A stretch of 64,000 nucleotides of DNA from Acinetobacter sp. TGL-Y2 (GTDB lineage Bacteria > Pseudomonadota > Gammaproteobacteria > Pseudomonadales > Moraxellaceae). Below are positions 18,156 to 26,883 of this stretch, one piece after another (position 1 is the first letter of the stretch; each line of letters starts with the position of its first letter). Where the stretch lies: positions 3,224,001-3,288,000 of the forward strand of contig NZ_CP015110.1 of NCBI RefSeq assembly GCF_001612555.1, in the 5' to 3' direction. The translations under genes were made by a program, and so were the position numbers. The notes beneath the pieces are model-generated. The model was not told the origin of the DNA. It made no database searches and saw nothing but the letters and a program-made list of their open reading frames with translations.

Positions 18156-19104
18156 TAACATAGTCATCTTCTGTAAGTTTATTTCCTGTATATAGTGGAA
18201 TACATGAACTAATAAATTTATTTATGCCAGATGGTGCATTTTGAGTGCTCTGGGGTTTTTCTGTATTTGTTATTCCTTTTTTTAAGTCTACAGGTACTCT
18301 AATTTCAAAACCTGATTTTGGTTTCATTCTAGAAGCAACATAAGTTTTAGTTTGAAAAGGAGTATTATCAGGTTTATAGATGGTTAATTGAAGTGGATGA
18401 CCTATAAGTGTTTGTATATTTAGCTCTCCATTTTTTACAACTTTTGTCGCTGAGCTATTATTGTAAGTGATTTGAATTTTTGCATTTGGATAGATATGAC
18501 TTCCATCAATATCAAGTATTTTTGCAGTTGTCTTTGATAAGAATTGTGATTTTTTGTATTTATGTTTTACTATAATTAATCGACTTTCATTAGAGTTGGC
18601 ATAGCCAATTGGAATAAAATTATCATCTAAATTTAATGACTTAAACTCTACTGTTCTATTCTTGGATGATTGAAATTCAACTATTCCATGATCATCAGTT
18701 GTCCATTCTGCAAACTTTGATGAATTAGTATATCCAGTCCTTATAGGAAAATTCATTAGTATAGATCCATCAGAATCTACTAATTTTAGTTTTAACTTAT
18801 TTAAACCACTATCAGCTTTTTTTGAATATGCACTGATAGGGTATTTAATTGGGATTTTTTGTATTTGATTTCGTGCAGAAGTAGAATTCAATGTTTTATA
18901 GTATTCCATCTTCCCCAGAGGGCTTTCAACATGTATTTCAAAATCCCTATTCTCTGAAACGTTAACTATTCTATGACCAAAATTATTAGTCCTTTCTTCA
19001 TAAAAAGACGTTTGCTTAACGTAGTTTGTTCTAACATTAATATTCTTTATTGGTACATCTTTTGAATCTAATATTAAAAGATCAATTTTTATAAAATTAG
19101 ACAT
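18136..19104 (-). pseudogene. T6SS muramidase effector, N-terminal part (interrupted by IS630)
   Basis: First 315 codons of the effector; the last few codons and the stop of this reading (IAGFKF) are supplied by the IS end. The sequence shows three repeats of about 90-100 residues, each beginning with a strand such as IDLLILDSKDVPIKNINVRT, LKLKLVDSDGSILMNFPIRT or TAKILDIDGSHIYPNAKIQI, resembling transthyretin/carboxypeptidase-regulatory-like domains. A linker (KGITNTEKPQSTQNAPSG) follows, and the muramidase would follow it. It begins 8 bases after the orphan VgrG-tail gene. The beta repeats may dock the effector on that tail; this is inference. Confidence 0.8.
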
Positions 19105-19112
19105 ACTTTACC

Positions 19113-19589
19113 TTATTCTTTATCTGCTTCTGCGATATCAGATTCATTGTCATCTTCTAGAGATTCTAATTTTTCTTCATTATTCTCTAAGTTATTTTCA
19201 AAAAATAGGAATGGATTATCACTCATGCATAGAATTGAACGAACTTCTTCTGAGTCTTCTGTATAGAACCTTTGAGCATTTGAAAATGAATCATCATTTT
19301 TACTTTTTAATATAGATTTACTAATTAAACGATTATCTTTATTAGAAACAATAAATAGTTCTTTATTTAAAGATAAATCTATATTGTTGCTATCTTTTTG
19401 ATCCGGAAGATTGGACTTATATTTAAATTTCAAGCTGTAACTCGTTGGTAGATGAGGAAGTACTTTCTCTTCCGAAACAACATTCATCCCACCTTCAAAC
19501 TTATGTTGTCCAGCTTTATAAATAATTTTTCCGCCTGTAGAGATAGTAATCCCATCATCACTGATCACAATACGAGAACCACCTGCCAT
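19113..19589 (-). CDS. Orphan VgrG C-terminal (DUF2345-like) protein
   Basis: 158 aa that begins straight at MAGGSRIVISDDGITISTGG and KIIYKAGQHKFEGG, which corresponds to the end of the DUF2345 beta-helix of T6SS spike protein VgrG. The large gp27/gp5-like part is absent. Downstream of this motif comes an acidic, non-conserved tail ending in Glu/Asp repeats. It has its own ATG with a weak GAGAAAT site and is head-to-head with the Ntn-like gene at 19662, so it looks like a stand-alone gene rather than a cut end. Likely role: adaptor that carries the effector encoded 8 bases downstream, or a displaced VgrG tip. Its paralogue is at 63622. Confidence 0.7.
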   Translation of the reverse strand: MAGGSRIVISDDGITISTGGKIIYKAGQHKFEGGMNVVSEEKVLPHLPTSYSLKFKYKSNLPDQKDSNNIDLSLNKELFIVSNKDNRLISKSILKSKNDDSFSNAQRFYTEDSEEVRSILCMSDNPFLFFENNLENNEEKLESLEDDNESDIAEADKE

Positions 19590-19661
19590 TTTTATTATTT
19601 CTCTAATACTTAATTATGTGACTAAAATAACATAACTTTTTCAAATTAAGAAAATTCTTAC
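19590..19661. promoter_or_regulatory. Divergent promoter region between VgrG-tail and Ntn-like genes
   Basis: 72 bases, extremely AT-rich, must contain both starts of transcription for the head-to-head pair. I cannot assign individual -10/-35 boxes safely. The same arrangement recurs at 63527-63621. Confidence 0.45.
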
Positions 19662-20393
19662 ATGACGATGATCATTTCAGCTCATCTAGAAGGTTGCTTA
19701 CTAATTGCAGCAGATAATCGAGCAATGGTGTGTGATGTAGAGACAGGGGAAATGCTTCTATCTCATGATGATGAAGCTAAAATTAAGTTATGGAGTTTAG
19801 GTGCAATTGCAGGGACAGGCGAAACGGTCTTTTTAAATCGAATCATGGACTATTTTTCTCACTTTCAAGCAAAAGAACAGCAACTCAAACAAATGGATGT
19901 GATTTATGAAGAAATTGAAAAGCGTTTAATGGAAGGTGTCCCAAAAGAAATGCTGATCAATAATACATTGATATTTTCAATGTTTGATGGTGAGCAAAGC
20001 CATCTGTATTCCATTCCGATAGAACCGTTTTTTAAAGAGATTGAACGAAAAGATGGCGTTAAGGTTATTCATCCCTATGTCCATGAAATCTATCCTTGGA
20101 TAGTCGATGTCACCTGTTTTAACTTACCACCTGATATGAGTAGCCTACAAAACTTCCAACGGCACTTAAGAAGTCTATCGAGCTTTGATAATGAATCAAC
20201 TTTTCTTGAATATCACATCCAACAACTGAAAAAAGTTTTTGCGGTACAAGCCTCAATAGATCCTAGTATCACAACATCTTTTGATCTGTATATTCAAATA
20301 TGTGCTACAGGACATAGCATAGCACTGCACATTGAAAATCCTGTTTTAGCCTCACCATTCCCTAAAAAGTTAAATTATTGGGATCGAAAATGA
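19662..20393 (+). CDS. Ntn-hydrolase-like protein (proteasome beta fold), T6SS-island associated
   Basis: 243 aa, not a named family to me. After Met removal the chain would start with Thr1 (TMIISAHLEGCLLIAADNRAM), with Asp at 17 and Arg at 19, the spacing of proteasome beta and HslV subunits. A Lys follows (DDEAKIKLW, Lys39 or 41) and a Gly-rich turn (AIAGTGET), matching Lys33 and the Gly47 loop. A paralogue at 62897-63526 keeps all of these plus a C-terminal LKK(V/I)F and S(T/S)SFD pattern. Divergent from the VgrG-tail gene. Activity (peptidase, amidase, immunity or none) is unknown; fold and catalytic residues are inference from motif spacing. Confidence 0.6.
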   Translation: MTMIISAHLEGCLLIAADNRAMVCDVETGEMLLSHDDEAKIKLWSLGAIAGTGETVFLNRIMDYFSHFQAKEQQLKQMDVIYEEIEKRLMEGVPKEMLINNTLIFSMFDGEQSHLYSIPIEPFFKEIERKDGVKVIHPYVHEIYPWIVDVTCFNLPPDMSSLQNFQRHLRSLSSFDNESTFLEYHIQQLKKVFAVQASIDPSITTSFDLYIQICATGHSIALHIENPVLASPFPKKLNYWDRK

Positions 20394-20426
20394 TGTTTTT
20401 TCGTTAAAACACTTCTTAAATCAAAG

Positions 20427-20466
20427 AAAAACCCCTGTTAAGTCTTGCAACTTAGCAGGGGTTTTT
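20427..20466 (+). terminator. Strong terminator after Ntn-like gene
   Basis: AAAAACCCCTG pairs perfectly with CAGGGGTTTTT, and inner TTAAG/CTTAG bases extend the stem with a bulge, ending in a T run. It lies 34 bases after the stop of the 243-aa gene. Confidence 0.9.
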
Positions 20467-20685
20467 CTTTAAATTCAGTGGGTACAGTTATTTGATGTTA
20501 GAGCATCAATTAACGAATGATCGGCAGAGCTACCAACTCATACTGATATTCACCTTAAAGGCTAGTACCAGTTACTATTTTAAAGAAATAGAAAAGTTAC
20601 ACAAGCCCCTAATTTGAAACTCTTCGTTAATTCAGTTGTTTAAACCATCAAATAAACCCCTCTAGGTCGAGCTTTGTCTACTCCT

Positions 20686-21050
20686 GTGCGCCCGTTTTTA
20701 CGGCTAGACACGTATAACGTGTGGTAGGAATAAGTGTCACTGGCGTTATATGGCAATAGTCGGAAGGCTAAACCGCTTACAGGGGAACTTCACAAAGGCG
20801 GAGCGTTGGGAGTAGTTATATAGGACTGTTAAGATTGTATGTTGGGGAAACCCTCGAGAGATACAGCCATATAGCGACAAGGAGCGTGTGGAGCAAGGTA
20901 TAAGACTTTGAGTCCTTGTCTGCATAGTAATAAAGCTATGTGCGGATACGACCGATATACGTGGCTCCGAAGCCAAGATATATACGGAACATCGGCAATA
21001 CTTAAGGGATGTGTCATTTTTTGAAATGACCGCCCTTTATAGGCTTTTTA
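20686..21050 (+). ncRNA. Structured RNA region, possible group II intron 5' remnant
   Basis: The stretch begins GTGCGCCCG, the GUGYG-type 5' end of group II introns, and continues with a domain-I-like, purine-rich, highly paired sequence: GGAAGGCTAAACCGCTTAC, GGGGAAACCC, GACTTTGAGTC, GCATAG/CTATGTGC, TGGCTCCGAAGCCA, and GTCATTTTTTGAAATGAC near the end. I find no intron-encoded protein and no domain V hairpin, so if it is an intron only the 5' part survives. Minus-strand ORFs across it are low quality. The flanks 20467-20685 and 21051-21184 hold nothing I recognise. Confidence 0.42.
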
Positions 21051-21184
21051 ATTATAAAAAAAGCATCATTTAAGTTTTTTGTGCAACAAAATAGATAGGT
21101 AACATCAAAAAAATTCATTAATCAATTCAAGCACACATGCTATGTTGCATAGAGACCTCAAAAAATAATTGCGTAATCAAAACC

Positions 21185-22339
21185 ATGATCGAAATCCATT
21201 CCAAACTTCCTGCACAAGGCGTAACTATTTTTAGTGTCATGTCAGCCTTGGCGCAGCGCCTCGGTGCTTTAAATCTCTCGCAAGGATTTCCAGATTTTGA
21301 CGCACCCCCTGCTTTGCTTGAAGCACTGAGTCAAGCCACCTTAACTGGGCACAATCAATACGCTGCGGGCGATGGTTTAATGTCGCTTAGAGAACAAGTG
21401 GCGCAGCTTTTTTTAAAGCGTGATCAAATAAAAATAGATCCTACAACTGAAATCACCATTACCCCAGGTGCCACGATTGGCATTTTTAGTGCCATTCAAG
21501 CCCTCATTCACGCGGGTGATGAAGTGATTATTTTTGATCCTAGTTATGACAGTTATGCACCCAGCGTACAGTTGGTCGGTGGTAAAGCCATTCATATTCC
21601 ATTAGGTGGTCAAAATTTTTCAGTCGATTGGAATAGGGTGAAGCATGCCATTTCAGATCGTACCCGGATGATTATCGTCAATACGCCACATAATCCGACA
21701 GGAACAATTTGGTCTAGATCAGATTGGTTGTGTTTAATCGAGCTGATTCAAGATAAAAACATCGTGGTTCTTTCAGATGAAGTTTATGAACATCTGATTT
21801 TTGATGGACAACAGCACTATTCAGCACTTTCATTTCCCGAACTGCGAGAACGCAGCATTGTCGTCGGCTCTTTTGGTAAAACTTTTCACGTCACGGGTTG
21901 GAAAACGGGTTACTGCATTGCAACACCGAAGCTGATGAATGTGTTTCGTCAGGTATATCAATTTGCCAATTTCTGCGGTGTCACTCCTATTCAAGTGGCA
22001 TTTGCTCAATTTATGCAGCAACATCCTGAGCATATTCAGCAGTTAGCAAGCTTTTATCAGACTAAACGCGATCTGTTTAATCAAAGTATTCAGGGCTCAC
22101 GTTTTAAATTTACGCCCTCACAGGGCACGTATTTTCAAAATCTGGATTATAGTGACATACGATCTGATTTAAATGATCTCGACATGTGCCAATATTTGGC
22201 GGAAGAACATAAAATCGTGGCTATTCCAGTTTCGGTTTTTTATACAAATCCGCCAAAAGAGTTAAAACAAATCCGTTTTTGCTTCGCTAAAAAAGATGAA
22301 ACCCTAAGACAAGCTGGGCAGATTCTGTCGAAGGTATGA
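21185..22339 (+). CDS. ybdL: Pyridoxal-phosphate aminotransferase, methionine aminotransferase YbdL-like
   Basis: 384-aa class I/II aminotransferase. Seen: LNLSQGFPDFDAPP near the N-terminus, GHNQYAAGDG, TPGATIGIF, VNTPHNPTGTIW, VVLSDEVYEHLIFDG and SFGKTFHVTGWKTGYC, in which the Lys of GKTF binds pyridoxal phosphate. The pattern fits YbdL/KAT-type enzymes that use methionine and related amino acids with 2-oxo acids. ATG at 21185 (MIEIHSKLPAQG) matches the family N-terminus; the in-frame ATG at 21137 adds a non-family leader. No operon partner: the MATE gene begins 139 bases later. Confidence 0.82.
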   Translation: MIEIHSKLPAQGVTIFSVMSALAQRLGALNLSQGFPDFDAPPALLEALSQATLTGHNQYAAGDGLMSLREQVAQLFLKRDQIKIDPTTEITITPGATIGIFSAIQALIHAGDEVIIFDPSYDSYAPSVQLVGGKAIHIPLGGQNFSVDWNRVKHAISDRTRMIIVNTPHNPTGTIWSRSDWLCLIELIQDKNIVVLSDEVYEHLIFDGQQHYSALSFPELRERSIVVGSFGKTFHVTGWKTGYCIATPKLMNVFRQVYQFANFCGVTPIQVAFAQFMQQHPEHIQQLASFYQTKRDLFNQSIQGSRFKFTPSQGTYFQNLDYSDIRSDLNDLDMCQYLAEEHKIVAIPVSVFYTNPPKELKQIRFCFAKKDETLRQAGQILSKV

Positions 22340-22478
22340 TATTTTGCGTTAAGGTTCTCACTGAAATTGGGTAGCGTCAGTTTTATACATACGTTACTCG
22401 ATTACTAAAGTAATTCAAAAATGATAATGCTAAGGTCAATACACTGAAGTTTAAGATAATAATGGACACCAAAATAAA

Positions 22479-23846
22479 ATGCAGCCGCATCTCAGCCCGA
22501 TTGATGAACCCGATTTTTGGAAAGTCTTTTTAGTCTTTCTACTGCCACTGATTGCGACCAATATCTTACAAAATTTATCGGGCACGATTAACACGGTTTT
22601 TGTCGGTCAAATGATGGGCGTAGACGCCATAGCAGCGGTTGCCGTGTTCTTTCCTATCTTGTTTTGTCTGATGGCTTTTGTGATTGGTTTATCTGCGGGT
22701 TCTACCGTTCTGGTCGGTCAAGCGTGGGGCGCACAGAATATTGAAAAAGTCCGTGCTGTGGTCGGTTCAACCTTATTTATGACCCTGATTGGCGGCAGTA
22801 TTATTGCCATTTTTGGGGTATTGGCTGCTAAATCTATATTGCTGGCATTGGGCACAGATCCTGCTGTGATGCACTTATCATTGCCCTATGTACAGTGGAT
22901 GCTCGCCGGCAGCCCGCTATTATTTATCTATATTATTTATACCTCTATTTTACGTGGTGTGGGTGACAGTATTACCCCGCTGATTGCACTGGGCATGACC
23001 AGCTTGATTGGACTGTTTATTACCCCTGTGCTGATTGCCGGATATTTTGGCTTTCCTAAAATGGGTATTATCGCGCCTGCCATTGCCACCATTGTGGGTT
23101 ATTTGGCGGTGCTGATTTTCCTGTTTGTGTACTTAAATAAAAAGAATCATCCGTTAAAACCAGATCGTGCCCTGTGTAAATTTATTCGCTATGACCCTGA
23201 AATCAGCAAAGTGATTCTTCGCTTGGGTATTCCAACAGGCATTCAAATGGTCACCACATCTGTTGCAGGTTTGGTCATCGTAGGTCTGGTCAACCGTTAT
23301 GGCTCAGATGCTACCGCTGCCTATGGCGCAGTCAATCAGGTGCTCAATTATATTCAATTCCCTGCGCTTTCGATTGGTATTGCAGCCTCGATATTTGCGG
23401 CACAAGCCATTGGTGCGGGTAAAGCAGATTCACTGTCTAAAGTAACCAAAACCGCTTTGAGCATGAATATTTTGATTACGGGTAGCTTGGTCATCTTGGC
23501 GTATTTATTCTCTAAATATTTAATGGCACTGTTTATTACAGATCCAGCTGTGGTGGTTTTGGGTCAACAACTTTTGTTTATTGTGCTGTGGGCCATTCTC
23601 TTCTTTGGTGCGAGTGCCATATTTGCTTCTATTATGCGCGCCAGTGGTACAGTGACTGTACCCATGATTATCAACATTATTGCGATTCTTTTGATTGAAC
23701 TGCCATGTGCATATCTGTTTAGCGATTGGTGGGGCTTAGAAGGCATTTGGTATGCCTATGCGCTTGCCTTTGTGTGCTTATGCATGATGCAAGGACTGTA
23801 TTATCAGTTTGTGTGGAAGAAAAAAACCGTCGAAGTGTTGATTTAG
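22479..23846 (+). CDS. MATE family efflux transporter
   Basis: 455-aa inner-membrane transporter with about twelve hydrophobic helices in two homologous halves, carrying GQMMGVDAIAAVAVFFP and GSTVLVGQAWGAQNIEKVRAVVG in the first half and a matching AAYGAVNQVLNYIQFPALSIG / FAAQAIGAGKADSLSKVTK in the second. These repeats are diagnostic of the Na+ or H+ driven multidrug and toxin extrusion family. Substrates cannot be predicted. The second half shows the usual AVNQ motif. Gene stands alone. Confidence 0.85.
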   Translation: MQPHLSPIDEPDFWKVFLVFLLPLIATNILQNLSGTINTVFVGQMMGVDAIAAVAVFFPILFCLMAFVIGLSAGSTVLVGQAWGAQNIEKVRAVVGSTLFMTLIGGSIIAIFGVLAAKSILLALGTDPAVMHLSLPYVQWMLAGSPLLFIYIIYTSILRGVGDSITPLIALGMTSLIGLFITPVLIAGYFGFPKMGIIAPAIATIVGYLAVLIFLFVYLNKKNHPLKPDRALCKFIRYDPEISKVILRLGIPTGIQMVTTSVAGLVIVGLVNRYGSDATAAYGAVNQVLNYIQFPALSIGIAASIFAAQAIGAGKADSLSKVTKTALSMNILITGSLVILAYLFSKYLMALFITDPAVVVLGQQLLFIVLWAILFFGASAIFASIMRASGTVTVPMIINIIAILLIELPCAYLFSDWWGLEGIWYAYALAFVCLCMMQGLYYQFVWKKKTVEVLI

Positions 23847-24087
23847 TTTGTAAAAAAATCAGTCCATCTGAGCGTTTTATATCACGGCATGGAGCGTTTC
23901 TGATGAATTGAATCAAATCCCATTTAAGACTGTTGATTGTACAAAGTTCTTAAAAAAACCCACTTAGATAGTGTTATTCCATAACCTTTCCCACCCTCCT
24001 AATCAGGTTTGTTTTATCTTATTTTTTAGCCTGATTAGCTGTGTTGCGATTTATTTAAGCCTTTCAGAGTAAAAAAAATACAGCTAA

Positions 24088-24113
24088 AAAAAACCCGCAT
24101 GAGCGAGTTTTAA
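24088..24113 (-). terminator. Terminator after the SDR gene
   Basis: AAACCCGC - ATGA - GCGAGTTT (one mismatch) with an A8 run on the plus strand, which gives a T run in the minus-strand transcript. It is the only feature I can support in the 318-base convergent gap 23847-24164. Confidence 0.7.
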
Positions 24114-24164
24114 ATGTCAATTTTTTAAGGATGTGAGGTTCTGCGTAGACCTGTCTTGCCCGCC

Positions 24165-25010
24165 TTATTTAGGCTCGAAACGCTTGCTCAATTGGGTCGC
24201 AAATGCCGTCACTTTTTGATAACTTGCGGGCAAAATGCGTTGCATAATATCAATTGCTTTCGCATCATTACCAATCAGTAGACGACGTTTATTTTGTAAA
24301 ACAGCATCTAAAATTTCTTGTGCAGCATCTTCGGCTGGCATACGTAAAAATTTATTAAATGCCTGTGCTGACTTTTCAGGATTCATTCCTAAAGATCTTA
24401 AACTGTCATTCATACGTGCATCATTGGCAATGTTGGTACGAATACCACCCGGATGTACGCAAAGTGCGCTTACGCCTTTATTTTCAATATCTAATTCTTG
24501 ACGAAGTGACTCGGTAAAACCACGCACTGCAAATTTAGAAGAGTTATAAGCAGATTGTGTCGGCTGAGCGGTTAAACCAAACAAACTTGAGGTATTGATA
24601 ATATGCCCTTCGCCTGATTTTTTAATGAAGGGAAGAAACTCTTTGGTGCCATATACCACGCCCCAAAAGTTGATCCCCATAATCCATTCAAGGTCTTCAT
24701 AGCTTGCACCTTCAACCGTTGAACCTAAAGCTACGCCTGCGTTGTTGAAAATCATGTTCACTGACCCATGATTTTGCACAGTCTCTGCTGCCCAAGCTTT
24801 GACTTGATCTTGCTTTGACACATCAACTTTCTTGGTGGTAACACGCACGTCATAGGCTTTGAGCAATGCAGCAGTTTCAGCTAATCCTTTTTCATTTACG
24901 TCACTAATTGAGACATGGCATCCCGCCTTTGCTAACAATATAGCCAGCTGTTGTCCCATACCTGACCCTGCACCCGTAATGGCAGCCACTTTATTTTTAA
25001 AATTTTTCAT
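24165..25010 (-). CDS. Short-chain dehydrogenase/reductase
   Basis: 281-aa classical SDR. N-terminal nucleotide-binding TGAGSGMGQQLA, FNNAGVALGS (NAG motif), catalytic Ser in IINTSSLFGLT, YNSSKFAVRGF (Tyr-x-x-x-Lys) and a downstream HPGGIRTNI. These place it with acyl-type or steroid/alkanol SDRs, often found divergent from TetR regulators in Acinetobacter. ATG at 25010 was chosen for the AAAGGA site 6 bases upstream; the longer reading adds nine non-family residues. Probably repressed by the divergent TetR protein through the palindrome between them. Substrate unknown. Confidence 0.88.
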   Translation of the reverse strand: MKNFKNKVAAITGAGSGMGQQLAILLAKAGCHVSISDVNEKGLAETAALLKAYDVRVTTKKVDVSKQDQVKAWAAETVQNHGSVNMIFNNAGVALGSTVEGASYEDLEWIMGINFWGVVYGTKEFLPFIKKSGEGHIINTSSLFGLTAQPTQSAYNSSKFAVRGFTESLRQELDIENKGVSALCVHPGGIRTNIANDARMNDSLRSLGMNPEKSAQAFNKFLRMPAEDAAQEILDAVLQNKRRLLIGNDAKAIDIMQRILPASYQKVTAFATQLSKRFEPK

Positions 25011-25076
25011 TGTGTATCCTTTATGATTTTTCTGCACAACAGCGTGTTGGTGTGCCGCTCAATACCCACTATAAAT

Positions 25077-25096
25077 TTGACAATTAATATTGTCAA
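25077..25096. promoter_or_regulatory. Palindromic operator between SDR and TetR genes
   Basis: TTGACAAT - TAAT - ATTGTCAA: two perfect 8-base arms around a 4-base centre, in the 199-base divergent gap. Size and position are typical for a TetR-family operator controlling both genes. The left arm also supplies a TTGACA -35 element. Confidence 0.7.
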
Positions 25097-25209
25097 TATT
25101 GATCATCATCATTTGTAAGACAAAATGCTCAATCATCTCGACATAGGTTTATGTGCATTTTATTGTTAAGATGTTGAAAATTACACACACGACTAGACCC
25201 GTATTACTT

Positions 25210-25932
25210 ATGACTGATCCTGTAGAGCACGCGCAAACTCTAGAAAAAAAAGCCGTTAAAAACGTCGTGAAAGAGCGTCAGTTTAAAGGAATGTCACTGT
25301 CTGAACGTAAACTTGCACGCCGTGAAAAACTAATTCAGGCAGGCATAGAAACCTACGGCACACAGGGCTTTTTTTCGGTTACGGTCAAAGATGTCTGTAA
25401 TGAAGCCAAGCTAACTGAGCGTTATTTTTACGAATCCTTTAAAAAAAGCGAAAACCTGTTTCAAACCATCTTTTTAAAGTTAATTGAGCAGCTTCAGCAA
25501 ACCTTAATGCAAGCGATTCTGCAAGCCTCTCCTGACCCACTGAACATGATCGACTCAGGTCTAAATGCATTTTTTGCCATGCTTGAAGATGATCCAAGAA
25601 CGGCTCGAATTATTTATATTGATGCCATGTTGGTTCAAGAACTACATAACCATGCCACCATTCAAGAAACCATGGGGCGTTTTGACCGCATGATTCATGC
25701 TTTTGTGACCTTAATGATGCCGCAAACACATTGGACTGAAAAAGAAATTTCACTGATTGCCACTGGTTTAAATGGTTATGTCACACAAGTAGCGGTGCGC
25801 TGGGTGGTCGGTGGCTTCAAATTACCGCGTGCAGATGTGGTACATGCCTGTAAAACTGTGTTTTTAGCTTTATTAAGTGACATGACAAAAAATAATCCGA
25901 TATATTTTAAACACCATGCGAATGATGATTAA
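25210..25932 (+). CDS. TetR-family transcriptional regulator
   Basis: 240-aa repressor-type protein. A basic N-terminal extension (about residues 1-40) precedes the TetR helix-turn-helix: KLIQAGIETYGTQGFFSVTVKDVCNEAKLTERYFYESFKKSENLF, seen here only in part to name its key residues. A helical ligand-binding domain follows with ARIIYIDAMLVQELHNHA. ATG at 25210 was taken because the upstream in-frame start would run into the promoter region with its operator. Divergent from the SDR, which is its most likely target. Confidence 0.85.
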   Translation: MTDPVEHAQTLEKKAVKNVVKERQFKGMSLSERKLARREKLIQAGIETYGTQGFFSVTVKDVCNEAKLTERYFYESFKKSENLFQTIFLKLIEQLQQTLMQAILQASPDPLNMIDSGLNAFFAMLEDDPRTARIIYIDAMLVQELHNHATIQETMGRFDRMIHAFVTLMMPQTHWTEKEISLIATGLNGYVTQVAVRWVVGGFKLPRADVVHACKTVFLALLSDMTKNNPIYFKHHANDD

Positions 25933-26059
25933 TAATTTTTAATATATTGATTTTATTAACTTAATTAAAACAAAGAGGTCGTTAAATAATCATACAAGCA
26001 TCATCATTTTGTCACAAAACATTGCTCTCTTGAAGTTGTTCTGCCCTTCTGCAATGATA

Positions 26060-26093
26060 CTGTCATAATTAATCTTTGTAATAAGCCTGTCAT
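26060..26093 (+). promoter_or_regulatory. Candidate Pho-box half-sites upstream of phoB
   Basis: Two CTGTCAT copies, at 26060-26066 and 26087-26093, match the PhoB half-site; they are 27 bases apart and lie 42-75 bases before the phoB start. They suggest PhoB autoregulation, although the classical tandem spacing of 11 bases is seen only with a degenerate partner. Confidence 0.55.
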
Positions 26094-26134
26094 AAATATA
26101 AAACGGTTCACCGTTCATCATAGGATATTGCGTT

Positions 26135-26845
26135 GTGAAAGATGACTACATTTTAATTGTCGACGACGAGCTACCCATTCGCGAAATGATCCATACCTCA
26201 TTAGATATGGCAGGTTTTCAATGCTTAGAAGCGGAAGATGCTAAACAAGCACATCAAATGATTGTGGATCAACGGCCTATACTGGTCTTGCTCGATTGGA
26301 TGTTGCCGGGTGGCGTCAGTGGCGTAGATTTATGTCGCCGTCTTAAACGTGATGAAACGCTGTCTGAAATTCCAGTAATTATGTTGACCGCACGTGGTGA
26401 AGAAGATCATAAAGTTCAAGGTCTCGACGCGGGTGCCGATGACTATATGACCAAGCCATTTTCCACCCGTGAATTGGTTTCGCGCATCAAAGCGGTGCTC
26501 AGACGTGCCAATGCCTTGAACGGTGAAAAAACCATTGATGCAAATGGTCTTGTTTTAGACCCTGTCAGTCAGCGCGTCAGTTATAATCAAAGCATTTTGG
26601 AGATGGGCCCAACAGAATACCGTTTATTGGCATTCTTTATGACACATCCCGAACGCGCATATACACGTGCGCAGCTTCTTGACCAAGTCTGGGGTGGCAA
26701 CGTGTATATTGAAGATCGTACCATTGACGTACATATTCGACGTCTCCGTAAAGTCTTAGAACCTTATGGAGCTGACCGATATGTACAAACCGTTCGTGGA
26801 ACAGGTTATCGTTTCTCTACCCGTGCAGATGTCGCTCTAGGCTAA
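26135..26845 (+). CDS. phoB: Phosphate response regulator PhoB
   Basis: 236-aa OmpR/PhoB-type regulator. Receiver domain: [16 protein letters not shown] (acid pair), [10 protein letters not shown] with the phospho-acceptor Asp, [11 protein letters not shown] and [16 protein letters not shown] (conserved Lys). The C-terminal winged helix has [21 protein letters not shown] and [12 protein letters not shown]. It starts with GTG at 26135, after a TAGGA site. phoR follows 38 bases later, the usual phosphate-starvation two-component pair. Confidence 0.94.
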   Translation: MKDDYILIVDDELPIREMIHTSLDMAGFQCLEAEDAKQAHQMIVDQRPILVLLDWMLPGGVSGVDLCRRLKRDETLSEIPVIMLTARGEEDHKVQGLDAGADDYMTKPFSTRELVSRIKAVLRRANALNGEKTIDANGLVLDPVSQRVSYNQSILEMGPTEYRLLAFFMTHPERAYTRAQLLDQVWGGNVYIEDRTIDVHIRRLRKVLEPYGADRYVQTVRGTGYRFSTRADVALG

Positions 26846-26883
26846 TCCTGTTTAGCCTATGTTTTTAGGTAAATTAAATCTTT

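Noticed and set aside
20746-21017. Two minus-strand ORFs of 62 and 76 codons
   Set aside because: They cross the structured RNA region, overlap each other and show no family or signal; most likely chance readings.
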